From Streptomyces rubrogriseus (lineage in GTDB: Bacteria > Actinomycetota > Actinomycetes > Streptomycetales > Streptomycetaceae), in assembly GCF_027947575.1 (NCBI RefSeq), contig NZ_CP116256.1:3224001-3288000 (forward strand): a stretch of 64,000 bases of DNA, read 5' to 3'. The notes beneath the pieces were generated by a model that was not told the DNA's origin, searched no databases, and saw nothing but the letters and a program-made list of their open reading frames with translations. The position numbers and the translations under genes are program-made. Shown one piece after another: positions 53,474 through 63,080 of this stretch. Positions within the stretch are counted from its first letter, which is position 1. Each line of letters starts with the position of its first letter.

Positions 53474-56215
53474 TCACAGGACCGCGCTCAGGTGGCGCCG
53501 GGAGGTGATGCCCAACTTGGCGTACACCTTGCGCAGATGCCATTCGACGGTGTGCGGGCTCAGGAACAACTGGGCGCCGATCTCGGAGTTGGTGAGCCCG
53601 TCCCGGGCCAGCCGCGCGATCTGGCTCTCCTGAGGCGTGAGCGCCGCCACGGCGGCGGCGTCGCGGCGGGACACCGTTTCCCCGGTGGCCCGCAGTTCGC
53701 GGACGGCGCGTTCGGCGAACGCCTGCGCGCCGAACCGGGTGAACAGGGCGTGGGCCGTCCGCAACTGCGCACGGGCGTCGGCGCGGCGGCCCGCCCGCCG
53801 CAGCCACTCCCCGTACAGCAGCCGTGCCCGGGCCGTCTCCATGGCCACCTGGGTGCGGCCGAGTCGTTCGATCGCCGCCCGGTACAGCTCGTCGGCCTCC
53901 GTTCCGTCACTGAGCAGGGCGCGGCAGCGCAGCTGGACGCCCAGTGCCCAGTCCGTGGCGGCGGCGTCCGTGTCGCGGGTCAGCCGGACCAGTGCCGCCT
54001 CGGCCACGTCGAGCCGGCCGCTGCGCGCCCCGGACTCCACCAGCTCGACCAGGCCCCAGCCGGCCGCGACCAGGTCCTGCGGGTGCGCGCTCGCCCGACG
54101 GGCGGCGTCCAGCGCCTCCTCGTACCTGCCCAGGCCGTTGAGGAGCACGGCCTGCGCCCGCCACGCGATGGTCACCCCGATGCCCTCACCGCGGCCGACG
54201 GCCTCCTCCGTGCCGGCCTTGATCAACGGTGCGGCTTCGCTCTCGCGCCCCTGCCAGGCGGCGAGCGTCATCGTGCCGTACGGCGAGAAGCCGCTGCCGA
54301 CCGCCTCCTGGACCCGGCCGGTCTCCGCGATGAGCAGCGCCGCCGCGTCCAGCTCACCGGCGGTCGTGTGGACGACCACCCGCGAATTGAGCGCCAGCGG
54401 CAACTCGGTCAGCGCCCCGACGGCACGGGCGGTGCGCACATGGCGGGTGACCAGTTCCGTCCAGCCCTCGTGGTCCCACATCTCGGCCGCCAGTGCCGAA
54501 GCCGCCCACGACCAGCGCAGTACCTCGTCGGGCTCGGCCTCCCGGCGGAACGCGCGTACCGCGTCGCGCGAGACGGTGACCGCGTCGCGATACCCGTCGA
54601 GGAAACGGGTGGTGAGGGCGTCCAGCAGCAGATCGGCGTTGCGCGGCGGTCCCGTGCGGGGCGGGGTCGTCCCGCGCGCGGCCGCCGCCACCTCGCGTAC
54701 GTGCGCCTCGGACGCGAGGCGCCCGGCGAACATGGCGGCCGACAGGGTGTCCAGGAAGGTCTCGCGGGCCAGGTCCACATCGAGCGGGACCAGGTGTCGC
54801 GCGGTGGCCAGCAGCCTGGGGAGCGCTTCGTCCACGCGGCTGGAGGCGAAGGAGATGCGGGCCTCGACCAGATCGGCACGGGCCCGGCCGAGTTCGTCGA
54901 GTGTGCCGGCCCGTGCCAGCTCCAGCAGGTCGCGCGCGGCGGTGGGCGCACCGGCGCGCAGCTTCGCCTGAGCCGCGGCGAGGGCACGCGTGGCCTTGCG
55001 CCGCGGGTGCGGCGTCAGGGCGGCAGCGTGGGCGAGGAACGCGGCGGCCGCGGCGGTGCCGCCCCGTGCCCGCGCCCGTCCGGCCGACGACTCCAGCTCC
55101 GCGGCGATGGCCTCGTCCGGCCGGACCGTGGCCCGCGCGAGGTGCCAGGCACGCCGGTCGGGGTCGAGGCCGGGGTCCGTCGTCTCGGCCAGCACGCGGT
55201 GCACCTCCCGCAGCTCCGCCAGCCCGGCCGACCGGTAGACCGCGGAGCGCAGCAGCGGATGCCGGAAACGCACCAGAGTGCCGACGTCGAGCAGCCCCGC
55301 CGAAACCGCCGGTTCCACCGCGTCCGGATCGATGCCCAGTCGCTCGACGGCGCTCTTGAGCAGCGACACGTCACCGACCGGCTCGGCGGCGGCCGCCAGC
55401 AGCAGGCGCTGCGTCGGCTCCGGGAGCGCGCGGACCCGCGCGAGGTAGCTCCGCTCGATACGGCCGGTCACCCTTCCGGGACCGTGCGGAGCGGACCACT
55501 CGACCGCTTCCGCGTCGACACGGCCGTGGGGGAGTTCCAGCAGTGCGAGCGGGTTGCCGCGAGCCTCGGCGAGGACGCGGTCGCGGATCCGCTCGTCCAT
55601 CGGGCCTTCGGCGCCCGCGTCCAGCAGCGCGCGGGCGTCGGTGTCGTTCAGCCCGCGCAGCGTCAGCTCGGGCAGGCCGGCCAGGTCGTCGCGTCCCCGC
55701 TGCTCACGGGTGGCGAAGATCAGAGCCAGCGGTTCGGCGAGCATCCTTCGCGCCACGAACGCCAGCGTCTGCGCGGAAACCCGGTCGAGCCACTGGGCGT
55801 CGTCCACGAGACAGAACAGCGGTCGCCGGGCGGCCACGTCGGTCAGCAGCCCGAGCACGGCCAGACCCACCAGGAACCTGTCCGGGGGCGGCCCCGCGCT
55901 CACCCCGAACGCCGTGGCCAGCGCTTTTGCCTGCGGCGGCGGGAGGGAGTCGGCGTGCCCGAGGAAGGGCGCGCACAACTGGTGCAGTCCCGCGAACGGA
56001 AGCTCCATCTCGGACTCGGCGCCCGCTCCCCGGGCGATCCGGTGCGTGGTGACACGTGCCGCAAGATGATCCAGGAGGGCGGACTTCCCGATGCCGGCGT
56101 CGCCGCGCAGGACCAGCACCGCGCTGCGGCCTGCCTCCACCTCCGAGACCAGCCCGTCCAGCACGTCGAACTCACGGCGTCGGCCTCGCAGCCGCTCCGG
56201 ACCGTCCCCGCTCAC
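53474..56215 (-). CDS. LAL-family LuxR regulator
   Basis: LAL protein of about 913 residues. Walker A GDAGIGKS is near 38-45, Walker B LFCLVDDAQWLD near 134-145 and a C-terminal HTH near 855-905 (LTPQESQIARLARDGLTNSEIGAQLFLSPHTVEWHLRKVYAKLG). GTG 56215 has GGGGAG six bases upstream, so I prefer it to the longer frame from 56248. It ends about 195 bases from the OsmC gene, same strand. Its divergent neighbour is a small unknown gene. Confidence 0.9.
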   Translation of the reverse strand: MSGDGPERLRGRRREFDVLDGLVSEVEAGRSAVLVLRGDAGIGKSALLDHLAARVTTHRIARGAGAESEMELPFAGLHQLCAPFLGHADSLPPPQAKALATAFGVSAGPPPDRFLVGLAVLGLLTDVAARRPLFCLVDDAQWLDRVSAQTLAFVARRMLAEPLALIFATREQRGRDDLAGLPELTLRGLNDTDARALLDAGAEGPMDERIRDRVLAEARGNPLALLELPHGRVDAEAVEWSAPHGPGRVTGRIERSYLARVRALPEPTQRLLLAAAAEPVGDVSLLKSAVERLGIDPDAVEPAVSAGLLDVGTLVRFRHPLLRSAVYRSAGLAELREVHRVLAETTDPGLDPDRRAWHLARATVRPDEAIAAELESSAGRARARGGTAAAAAFLAHAAALTPHPRRKATRALAAAQAKLRAGAPTAARDLLELARAGTLDELGRARADLVEARISFASSRVDEALPRLLATARHLVPLDVDLARETFLDTLSAAMFAGRLASEAHVREVAAAARGTTPPRTGPPRNADLLLDALTTRFLDGYRDAVTVSRDAVRAFRREAEPDEVLRWSWAASALAAEMWDHEGWTELVTRHVRTARAVGALTELPLALNSRVVVHTTAGELDAAALLIAETGRVQEAVGSGFSPYGTMTLAAWQGRESEAAPLIKAGTEEAVGRGEGIGVTIAWRAQAVLLNGLGRYEEALDAARRASAHPQDLVAAGWGLVELVESGARSGRLDVAEAALVRLTRDTDAAATDWALGVQLRCRALLSDGTEADELYRAAIERLGRTQVAMETARARLLYGEWLRRAGRRADARAQLRTAHALFTRFGAQAFAERAVRELRATGETVSRRDAAAVAALTPQESQIARLARDGLTNSEIGAQLFLSPHTVEWHLRKVYAKLGITSRRHLSAVL

Positions 56216-56388
56216 GCAGCTCCCCACACGCGGTGAGCTTAACAACACGGCGTGCGGCCGGGGCAGGGGGCGGGCTGCCGCGGCCGTCTTCGGCGGCGGC
56301 TGTCACAGAACGGAGAGCCGTCTCATCAGAGGAGCAGAACGCTTTCCCGCCCACTCGCTTTCCCCGAGCCGAGAGGAGACGACCTCAC

Positions 56389-56721
56389 ATGCTGACCGCG
56401 ATGGACCGTTCCAGCCCTTCGGGCTCCACCGGGACAGGAGCCCACGGGCGTGCGCAGCCCGGCAAGTGGCTGATCGGCGTGCCGTTCCGCTCCACCGCTT
56501 CCCGCGTGGTCTGGATGTACTACGTGGTGGGCGAGGCGGGTGACGTCTCCCGAGCGGTGCGCGTCGCCCTGGCGCGCGCCAACAGTACTCAGGAGAAGCA
56601 GGCGCGGGGCGGCGGGTCCGTCACGGCGGAGGGACTGGAGGTCCGCAGGATCACGCTGGACGCCCTCGGGCACACACGTCTGGACGGCGCCGGCGACCGG
56701 TCGGCCGCGCCCTCGTGGTGA
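56389..56721 (+). CDS. Hypothetical protein
   Basis: Predicted protein of 110 residues. A Ser/Gly/Pro-rich N-terminus (about 1-25) is followed by a conserved-looking core KWLIGVPFRSTASRVVWMYYVVGEAG (about 27-52) and a helical stretch with Ala/Arg. No family recognised. The ATG follows GAGAGGAGACGACCTC. A TGTCACA heptamer is 82-88 bases upstream, but without the 15-base-spaced -10, so regulon membership is not supported. Confidence 0.6.
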   Translation: MLTAMDRSSPSGSTGTGAHGRAQPGKWLIGVPFRSTASRVVWMYYVVGEAGDVSRAVRVALARANSTQEKQARGGGSVTAEGLEVRRITLDALGHTRLDGAGDRSAAPSW

Positions 56722-56827
56722 GGGCCGGGAGCGTCGGACGGCGCCTCGCGCCGCATCCGCGACGTGCCACGGCAGTGCCACGCGCGCACGGTCCTGTGAC
56801 CCGGATCATGGGTCCGGGAGGGCATGG

Positions 56828-58294
56828 ATGTCCCGCGCCGCGCGGTGTTCGCTGGGCGACATGAACGAAAGCCCCAAGATGCCCTTCCCGACTCCTTCCC
56901 ACTGGATCGACGGCCGTGCCGTCACCGGCTCCGGACCGTTGATCGACGTGGTGAACCCCGCCGACGAATCGGTCATCGCCCACCTGCACGAGGCCACCGC
57001 CGCCGACGTGGACATGGCTGTCGACGCCGCGGTAGCCGCCTTCCCCGGATGGGCCGCGACGCCCCCGCGGCACCGGGCGGACGTCATGCGACGCCTGGCC
57101 GAAGGACTGCAGAAGCGGAGCGAGGAACTGGCGGCCACCATCACCATGGAGATGGGCGCCCCCATCGCCTTCTCCCGGCAGGCGCAGGTCGGATTCCCGG
57201 TCGCGTCCACCCTGGCCGCGATCGCCGCGGCCGAGCGGTTCGAGTGGAGCGAGACGGTCGAGAACTCGCTCGTCGTCCGCGAACCCATCGGAGTGGTGGG
57301 CGCCATCACCCCGTGGAACTTCCCGCTGCAGCAGCTGGTGACGAAGGTGGTCCCGGCGATGCTGGCGGGCAACACTGTCGTCCTCAAGCCCTCGGAGCTG
57401 TCTCCCCTCAGCGCCCGGATGTTCGCGGAGATCGCCACGGAGGCCGGGCTGCCGAACGGTGTGTTCAACGTGGTGCAGGGAACCGGCCCGGTCGTCGGCG
57501 AGGCCATGTCCCGCCACCCGAGGATCGACATGATCTCCTTCACCGGATCCACCCGCGCCGGCAAGAGCGTCTCCAGCGCCGCCTCCGTCACGGTGAAGCG
57601 GGTCGCACTCGAACTGGGCGGCAAGGCCGCCCACGTCATCCTCCCCGAGGCCGACCTCGACTCGGCCGCCGCCCGCGGACTCGCCTTTGCCTGGGCCAAC
57701 GCCGGCCAGGCCTGCGGCGCCTACGTGCGCATGCTCGTGCCCGAGGACCTTCAGGCGACCGTGGTCGACAAGCTCCGGACCGCCGCCCAGGAGTACGTGG
57801 TCGGTGATCCGGCAGCCGAGGCCACTCGGATCGGACCACTCGCCTCGGAGACCCAGCGCCGGCGCGTCGACGACTACATCCGGCGCGGCATCGCCGACGG
57901 TGCCACCCTCGTGACGGGCGGCCCCGGCCGACCCGAGGGGTTCGAGACCGGCGCCTACGTCAGGCCCACGATCTTCTCCGACGTCGCACCCGAGTCGGTC
58001 ATCGCCCAGGAGGAGATCTTCGGCCCCGTCCTCGTCGTCATCCCCTACACCGACGACGAACACGCCGTCGAGATCGCCAACGGCACGGTCTACGGCCTCA
58101 ACGCCGCGGTGACCGGCGACGAGGACCATGCCATGGCGATCGCCATGCGCCTGCGTGTCGGCCAGGTCGATGTCAACGGCGGCCAGCACAACTTCCAGGC
58201 ACCGTTCGGCGGATACAAGCAGTCCGGCAACGGCCGGGAGATGGGCCGTGCGGGCCTCGAGGAGTTCCTGGAGACCAAGGCGATCACACGCTGA
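56828..58294 (+). CDS. Aldehyde dehydrogenase
   Basis: NAD(P)-dependent aldehyde dehydrogenase of about 488 residues. Cofactor loop TPWNFPLQQLVTKVVPAMLAGN is near 158-179, catalytic Glu in ALELGGKAAHVIL near 258-270 and catalytic Cys in NAGQACGAYVRML near 291-303 (the usual GQxC), and a late EEIFGPVL. It oxidises an aldehyde to its acid in the cytoplasm. ATG 56828 follows GGGAGG with good spacing; a second ATG 11 codons later (MNESPKM) is also possible. It may detoxify aldehydes made by the reductase pair at 28002-30493, but this is a guess. MmyB-like regulator gene follows. Confidence 0.9.
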   Translation: MSRAARCSLGDMNESPKMPFPTPSHWIDGRAVTGSGPLIDVVNPADESVIAHLHEATAADVDMAVDAAVAAFPGWAATPPRHRADVMRRLAEGLQKRSEELAATITMEMGAPIAFSRQAQVGFPVASTLAAIAAAERFEWSETVENSLVVREPIGVVGAITPWNFPLQQLVTKVVPAMLAGNTVVLKPSELSPLSARMFAEIATEAGLPNGVFNVVQGTGPVVGEAMSRHPRIDMISFTGSTRAGKSVSSAASVTVKRVALELGGKAAHVILPEADLDSAAARGLAFAWANAGQACGAYVRMLVPEDLQATVVDKLRTAAQEYVVGDPAAEATRIGPLASETQRRRVDDYIRRGIADGATLVTGGPGRPEGFETGAYVRPTIFSDVAPESVIAQEEIFGPVLVVIPYTDDEHAVEIANGTVYGLNAAVTGDEDHAMAIAMRLRVGQVDVNGGQHNFQAPFGGYKQSGNGREMGRAGLEEFLETKAITR

Positions 58295-58392
58295 CGCACC
58301 ACGCCACCGTGCCCGTGCACAACACACCGTTCACTGGGAATGACGCACCCCGGACACGGCGTTCACGTTGTTGATCCACCGAAGGGACGACC

Positions 58393-59223
58393 ATGGCAGA
58401 CCGCGCGGCGCTGGCCGCTTTCCTGCGGGCACGCCGCGAGGCTCTGCAGCCCGAGGACGTCGGACTGCCTCGCGGCCGCCGCAGGCGTACCGGAGGACTG
58501 CGCCGGGAGGAGGTCGCGGCCCTGTGCGACATGTCGGTGGACTACTACAGCCGGCTGGAGCAGCCGCGGGGCCCGCACCCCTCGGAGCAGATGCTCACCG
58601 CGATGGCCCGCGGCCTGCGCCTGTCACTGGAGGAGCGCGATCTTCTCTTCCAGCTCGCCGGTCACGCCCTGCCGCGCCGTGCGCGACGCGGCGATCACGT
58701 CGCCCCCGGGATGATGCGCATCCTGGACCGGCTGGAGGACACTCCCGCCCAGGTGATGAACCACCTGGGCGAGACACTGAGCCAGACTCGTCCCGCGGTG
58801 GCCCTGCTGGGTGACCAGAGGGCCCACACGGGGCTGGCTCGCAGTGCTCACTACCGCTGGTTCACGGACCCCGCCGCCCGTCTGGTCCACCCCCCGAGCG
58901 ATCACGCCGAGCAGAGCCGCCTCATGGTGGCCGACCTCCACAGCGCATACTCCCGCGACGGAGGCGACTCCGGCGCCGCCGCGCTCGTGGACGCGCTGGA
59001 CCGGGAGAGTCCGGAGTTCGCCGGCCTGTGGCGGCAACGCCCCGTGCTGGGCCCGTACTGCGCCTCCAAGCGCTTCGTGCACCCAGAGGTCGGAACACTC
59101 GAACTGCACTGTCAGACGCTGATCGATCCCGACCACGGCCAGCGGCTCGTCGTCTACACCGCGACACCCGGGACGGAGAGCCACACCAGCCTCCGACTGC
59201 TGTCCCTGCTGCCGGTCCTGTAA
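58393..59223 (+). CDS. XRE/MmyB-like transcriptional regulator
   Basis: Regulator of 276 residues. An N-terminal helix-turn-helix with LRREEVAALCDMSVDYYSRLEQPRG (about 37-61) is typical of the MmyB group. The C-terminal ligand-binding region (about 105-270) holds SAHYRWFTDPAARLVH and LELHCQTLIDPDHGQRLVVYTA. Relatives bind fatty acid-like ligands. The ATG follows GAAGGGACGACC. It lies about 98 bases downstream of the aldehyde dehydrogenase gene and is a plausible regulator of it. Confidence 0.9.
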   Translation: MADRAALAAFLRARREALQPEDVGLPRGRRRRTGGLRREEVAALCDMSVDYYSRLEQPRGPHPSEQMLTAMARGLRLSLEERDLLFQLAGHALPRRARRGDHVAPGMMRILDRLEDTPAQVMNHLGETLSQTRPAVALLGDQRAHTGLARSAHYRWFTDPAARLVHPPSDHAEQSRLMVADLHSAYSRDGGDSGAAALVDALDRESPEFAGLWRQRPVLGPYCASKRFVHPEVGTLELHCQTLIDPDHGQRLVVYTATPGTESHTSLRLLSLLPVL

Positions 59224-59249
59224 CGGTGCGGCTCCCACGCCTGCCGGGG

Positions 59250-59750
59250 GCCAGGCCCAGTCGAGGGCGTGCTCGTGGGCCAGGCGGCATGCGGTCGAAC
59301 GCCGGAGGTCCGGCCGGGTGGCCGATGTCGACGACGAGGAGGGAGTGCCAGTCGCTGTCGGCGAAGAACTCCTTGTCGATCCCGGCCGGGTCGAAGCCGG
59401 CCATCGGACCCGCGGCCAGGCCGAGGGCACGGACGGCGAGGACGAAGTATCCGGCCTGAAGCGGTCCGTTGAACGAGGTGATGGCCTCGCGCCGGGCGGG
59501 CTCGCCCTCGAAGTACTCCTTCATCTCCGGGCGGATGGGCAGGACGTGCGGGAGGTGCTCGTGGAAGCGGTGGTACACAGCGAGGACCGCGACGACGGGC
59601 GCCGAGGCCGACTTCGGCCGGTTTCCCTCGTCGAGGTGCGGCAGCAGGCGCTGCTTGCCCTCGGCCGTACGGACGTACAGAACGCGCAGCGGCTGGGTGC
59701 TCGCGGCGGTCGGTTGCCCAGCGGGCGAGCTCCCAGATGCTGGTCGGGGT
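59250..59750 (-). pseudogene. Malonic semialdehyde reductase (RutE-like nitroreductase) remnant
   Basis: The minus strand encodes parts of a RutE-type nitroreductase in three frames. LARW lies in one frame (near 59720-59735). PTAASTQPLRVLYVRTAEGKQRLLPHL and on to DPAGIDKEFFADSDWHSLLVVDIGHP are in a second frame (about 59290-59712). RLAHEHALDWAW is in a third (about 59250-59285). Frameshifts are near 59717 and 59285. The N-terminal 35 or so residues are missing and the stop has gone. It is next to a remnant of a regulator transcribed away from it. A normal member reduces 3-oxopropionate to 3-hydroxypropionate with FMN. Confidence 0.8.
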
Positions 59751-59935
59751 CGGCTTTCCGAGCTGTCCGCCGCCGGTCTCGCACATCGCGAGGTGGAGCC
59801 CGGCCCGCCCGTCACGGTGCGCTACCGCCTCACTCCGGACGGGACGGCTCTCATGCCCCTCCTCACCGAGCTGGCCGGAAGGGCGGCCCGGCACCTTCCG
59901 GGCACGCCGGCCGCCCGGCGCCGGGGGCGTGGTTG
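59742..59935 (+). pseudogene. HxlR-family regulator remnant
   Basis: The plus strand translates, from about 59742, to LSELSAAGLAHREVEPGPP, then VRYRLTPDGTALMPLLTELAG, the recognition helix end and wing of a HxlR regulator. The N-terminal half is absent and the frame continues without a plausible family ending. It abuts the reductase remnant head to head, as if a deletion removed both 5' ends and the shared promoter region of a divergent pair. Confidence 0.7.
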
Positions 59936-59966
59936 GACAGTCGCCGCCCGGGTCGACGAGAGGACC

Positions 59967-59993
59967 GACCGGCTTGCGGGGTCCTGTGTGACA
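59967..59993 (-). promoter_or_regulatory. ECF41-like promoter facing the pseudogenes
   Basis: Minus strand TGTCACA, 15 bases, CGGTC: perfect match. It faces left across the regulator remnant to the reductase remnant, so it may be a relic or drive an antisense RNA. Confidence 0.55.
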
Positions 59994-60136
59994 ACCTTGG
60001 CATCATCTCTCATGTGGAGTGTGTCACAAGGTCTGGACACAAGGTGTGCTCTGTGCTGCGGGTATTGTGAAAGGGATTTTTCCCGGCATTCGATGCGGGA
60101 GTTCGTCGTCCCCGGAGCACCTGAGGAGCCACGCGC

Positions 60137-62950
60137 ATGAACGCCAGCCCGCTTCCGGACCTGGTCGGCCGGCACCGCGAGTGCGAGGCACTCGACGCTC
60201 TGCTGGTAGGCCTGCGTGGAGACGGGTCCCGGGTGCTGGTGATCCGCGGCGAAGCGGGCATCGGGAAAACGGTGCTTCTGGAGTACCTGGCCGCGCAGGC
60301 GTCACGGACGAAGGTCACCCGGGCGCAGGGCATAGAGGCGGACATGGAGCTGCCCTACGCGAGCCTGCACCAACTGTGCGCGCCGTTCCTCGACGAGCTG
60401 GACGACCTGCCGGCACCCCAACGGGAAGCCCTGCGCGTGGCGTTCGGCATGGCGGCCGGTGATCCGCCCGACCGCTTCCTGGTCGGCCTCGCCGTGCTCA
60501 CGCTGCTCACCCGTGCCTCGGAGGCGCGGCCGGTACTCGTCCTGATCGACGACGCGCAGTGGCTGGACCAGATCTCCCTGCAGACGCTGGAGTTCGTCGC
60601 GAGGAGACTGCTCGCCGAGGCGGTCGCGATGGTGTTCGCGGTGCGCGACCCCGAAGGACAGGACGCACTGACCGGTCTGCCGGCCCTGCGCATCGGCGGC
60701 CTCGACGCCACCGCCGCCGGGGAGCTCCTGGAAACCGCCGTCGGCGGGCGACTGGAGAAGCGTATCCGGGACCGGTTCGTGGCCGAGATGCACGGCAATC
60801 CGCTCGCTCTGCTGGAGTTCTCCCGAGGCCGCAGTGCCGCCGAACTGGCTTACGGCCTGGACTCGTCCGGCCACCCGATCGTCCAGGGCCCGGTCGCGAG
60901 CCGGATCGAGCGGGACTTCGCCCAACGGCTCGGGTCGCTGCCGGAGGCGACGCGGACGCTGCTGCTGATCGCCGCGGCGGAACCGGTCGGTGACGCCCGG
61001 CTGCTCGCCCGCGCGGCCGCCATGCTCAAGATCACCCCCTTCGCCGCCCCGGCCAAGGTCGCCGGTCTGATCGAGTTGGGCGAGTCCATCCGGTTCCGGC
61101 ACCCACTGGTCCGTTCAGCGGTCTACCACCAAGCGGCGCCCGAAGCGCGCCGGTCGGTGCACCGGGCCCTGGCCGCCGCCACGGATCCGGTCCTGGACCC
61201 CGACCGGCGCGCCTGGCACGCCGCCCAGGCCGCGGACGGACCGGACGAGGAGGTCGCCGCGGGACTGGAACGCGCGGCCGGCCGCGCCCGGCAACGCGGC
61301 GGGATCGCGGCCGAGGCGGTACTGCTCGAACGCGCGGCCGAGGTGACGCCGGACCGCCGGCCACGTGGGCGCCGCGCCCTGGCGGCAGCGGAGGCGCACT
61401 TCTCGGCCGCGGCGCCCGACCGGGCCACGGAGCTGGCCACAGTGGCCGAACTGTGCCCCCTGAGCCCGCTGGACCGCGCTCGCCTGGCGCGGCTGCGAGC
61501 CAGGATCCTCTTCGCCCGCAGCCGCAGCGACGAGGCGGCGCCCCTGCTCCTCGACGCGGCGGCGCAGTTCACCGCCGCCGGTTCGCCGCTGGCGCGGGAG
61601 ACGTATCTGGAGGCGATCAGCGCCACCATCTTCGCGGGCCGCGTACACGGCCCGGCGGGAGCCCGCGCCGCCGCCATCGCCGCCCGCGCGTCCGGCGCAC
61701 CCCCTTCCGGCTCCGGGGCCGCCGACCTGCTGCTGGACGGTGTGGCCGCGCTCCTCACGGACGGTTACGAGACCGGTGTGCCGGCGCTGCGCGGCGCCCT
61801 GGAACTGCTGGCCGGCGAAGAACTGCGCACACGGGAGGCCACCGTGCGCTGGCTCCTGCTCGTACCGGTGGCGCTGGAGGCGTTCATCCACTACGCCTGG
61901 GACCTGCACGCGTGGGACACCTTGTCCAATCGCGCGGTGCGCCTGGCCCGTGACATCGGCGCGCTCGGCGCACTGCCGCCGGCGCTCATCTACGCCGGTG
62001 GAGTGCACATCCACTACGGGGACTTCGCCGAGGCGGACAGGATGATCGACGAGGCCGACGCCCTGGCGGCCGCGACCGGTCACGCGCCGCACAAGTACGC
62101 CACGCTGGTCCTGGCCGCCTGGCGGGGCGAGGCGGACGTCGCCTCCGGGATCATCGAGGAGGCCAGGCGGCGGGCCGACCAGCGGGGCGAGGTGTCCCTG
62201 CTGGGCGCCATGGGCTACATCCAGGGAGTGCTGTACAACGGCCTGGCACGGTACGAGGAGGCCCTGGAGGCCGCGCGTACCGGCATCGAGCACGACGGGT
62301 TCAACTTCGTCGGTCTGTCACTGATCGAGCACATCGAGGCCGCCACCCGGTGCGGCGAACTGGACCAGGCCAGGTCCTCACTGGCCCGGCTGGTCGATCT
62401 CACCCGCGCGGCCGACTCCGGCTGGGCCGGCGGCGCCACAGCCCGAAGTCAGGCCCTGCTCGCCGACGGCGAGGAGGCCGACCGTCTGTACCGTGCGGCG
62501 ATCGTGGAGTTCGAGCGCGGCGGCGTCACCGTGGAGGTGGCCCGTAGCCACCTGCTGTACGGCGAGTGGCTGCGCCGTACCCACCAGCGATCGCTGGCCC
62601 GCGAGCACCTGCGCAAGGCTCACGGGATGTTCGACGGCATGCGGGCGCACGCCTTCGCGGAGCGGGCCCGCCGCGAGCTGCTCGCCACCGGGGAGCACGT
62701 CAGGGTGCGGGAGGCCGCGGTGACCAGCGCGCTCACTCCGCAGGAGTCACAGGTGGCCACGCTCGCCGCCGACGGCATGACGAACGCGAAGATCGGCGCG
62801 GAGCTGTTCATCAGCCCGCACACCGTGGAGTGGCACCTGCGGAAGGTGTACACGAAGCTCGGGATCAATTCCCGCCGCGCGCTGCCCGGTGCCCTGGCGA
62901 GCGCCCCGCCCACGGACCGGGACGACGAGGGCCTGGTGCGTGCCGGCTGA
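60137..62950 (+). CDS. LAL-family LuxR regulator
   Basis: Complete LAL protein of 937 residues. Walker A GEAGIGKT is near 38-45, Walker B VLVLIDDAQWLD near 134-145 and a LuxR helix-turn-helix near 865-915 (LTPQESQVATLAADGMTNAKIGAELFISPHTVEWHLRKVYTKLG). The ATG follows GAGGAGCCACGC. Upstream region (59987-60034) holds TGTGACA and TGTCACA in inverted order, 35 bases apart. Its neighbours are the decayed gene pair and the sigma-like gene downstream, 130 bases away. Confidence 0.92.
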   Translation: MNASPLPDLVGRHRECEALDALLVGLRGDGSRVLVIRGEAGIGKTVLLEYLAAQASRTKVTRAQGIEADMELPYASLHQLCAPFLDELDDLPAPQREALRVAFGMAAGDPPDRFLVGLAVLTLLTRASEARPVLVLIDDAQWLDQISLQTLEFVARRLLAEAVAMVFAVRDPEGQDALTGLPALRIGGLDATAAGELLETAVGGRLEKRIRDRFVAEMHGNPLALLEFSRGRSAAELAYGLDSSGHPIVQGPVASRIERDFAQRLGSLPEATRTLLLIAAAEPVGDARLLARAAAMLKITPFAAPAKVAGLIELGESIRFRHPLVRSAVYHQAAPEARRSVHRALAAATDPVLDPDRRAWHAAQAADGPDEEVAAGLERAAGRARQRGGIAAEAVLLERAAEVTPDRRPRGRRALAAAEAHFSAAAPDRATELATVAELCPLSPLDRARLARLRARILFARSRSDEAAPLLLDAAAQFTAAGSPLARETYLEAISATIFAGRVHGPAGARAAAIAARASGAPPSGSGAADLLLDGVAALLTDGYETGVPALRGALELLAGEELRTREATVRWLLLVPVALEAFIHYAWDLHAWDTLSNRAVRLARDIGALGALPPALIYAGGVHIHYGDFAEADRMIDEADALAAATGHAPHKYATLVLAAWRGEADVASGIIEEARRRADQRGEVSLLGAMGYIQGVLYNGLARYEEALEAARTGIEHDGFNFVGLSLIEHIEAATRCGELDQARSSLARLVDLTRAADSGWAGGATARSQALLADGEEADRLYRAAIVEFERGGVTVEVARSHLLYGEWLRRTHQRSLAREHLRKAHGMFDGMRAHAFAERARRELLATGEHVRVREAAVTSALTPQESQVATLAADGMTNAKIGAELFISPHTVEWHLRKVYTKLGINSRRALPGALASAPPTDRDDEGLVRAG

Positions 62951-63080
62951 GTCCGTAGCCCCTGGCCCCCGGGGCCCCACGGACTGGACTACGGACAACA
63001 AGGGCGCGATGGGGGGTGTCGCGCACGGAGGGTGGACCCATCGCCCCTGAAGGGGCGTCCGTTCACCCGAAGGAGTCCCG

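Noticed and set aside
56301..56307. Plus-strand TGTCACA upstream of the small unknown gene at 56389
   Set aside because: The sequence 15 bases on is TCATC; a CGTC occurs only at 11-base spacing, so I did not count it.
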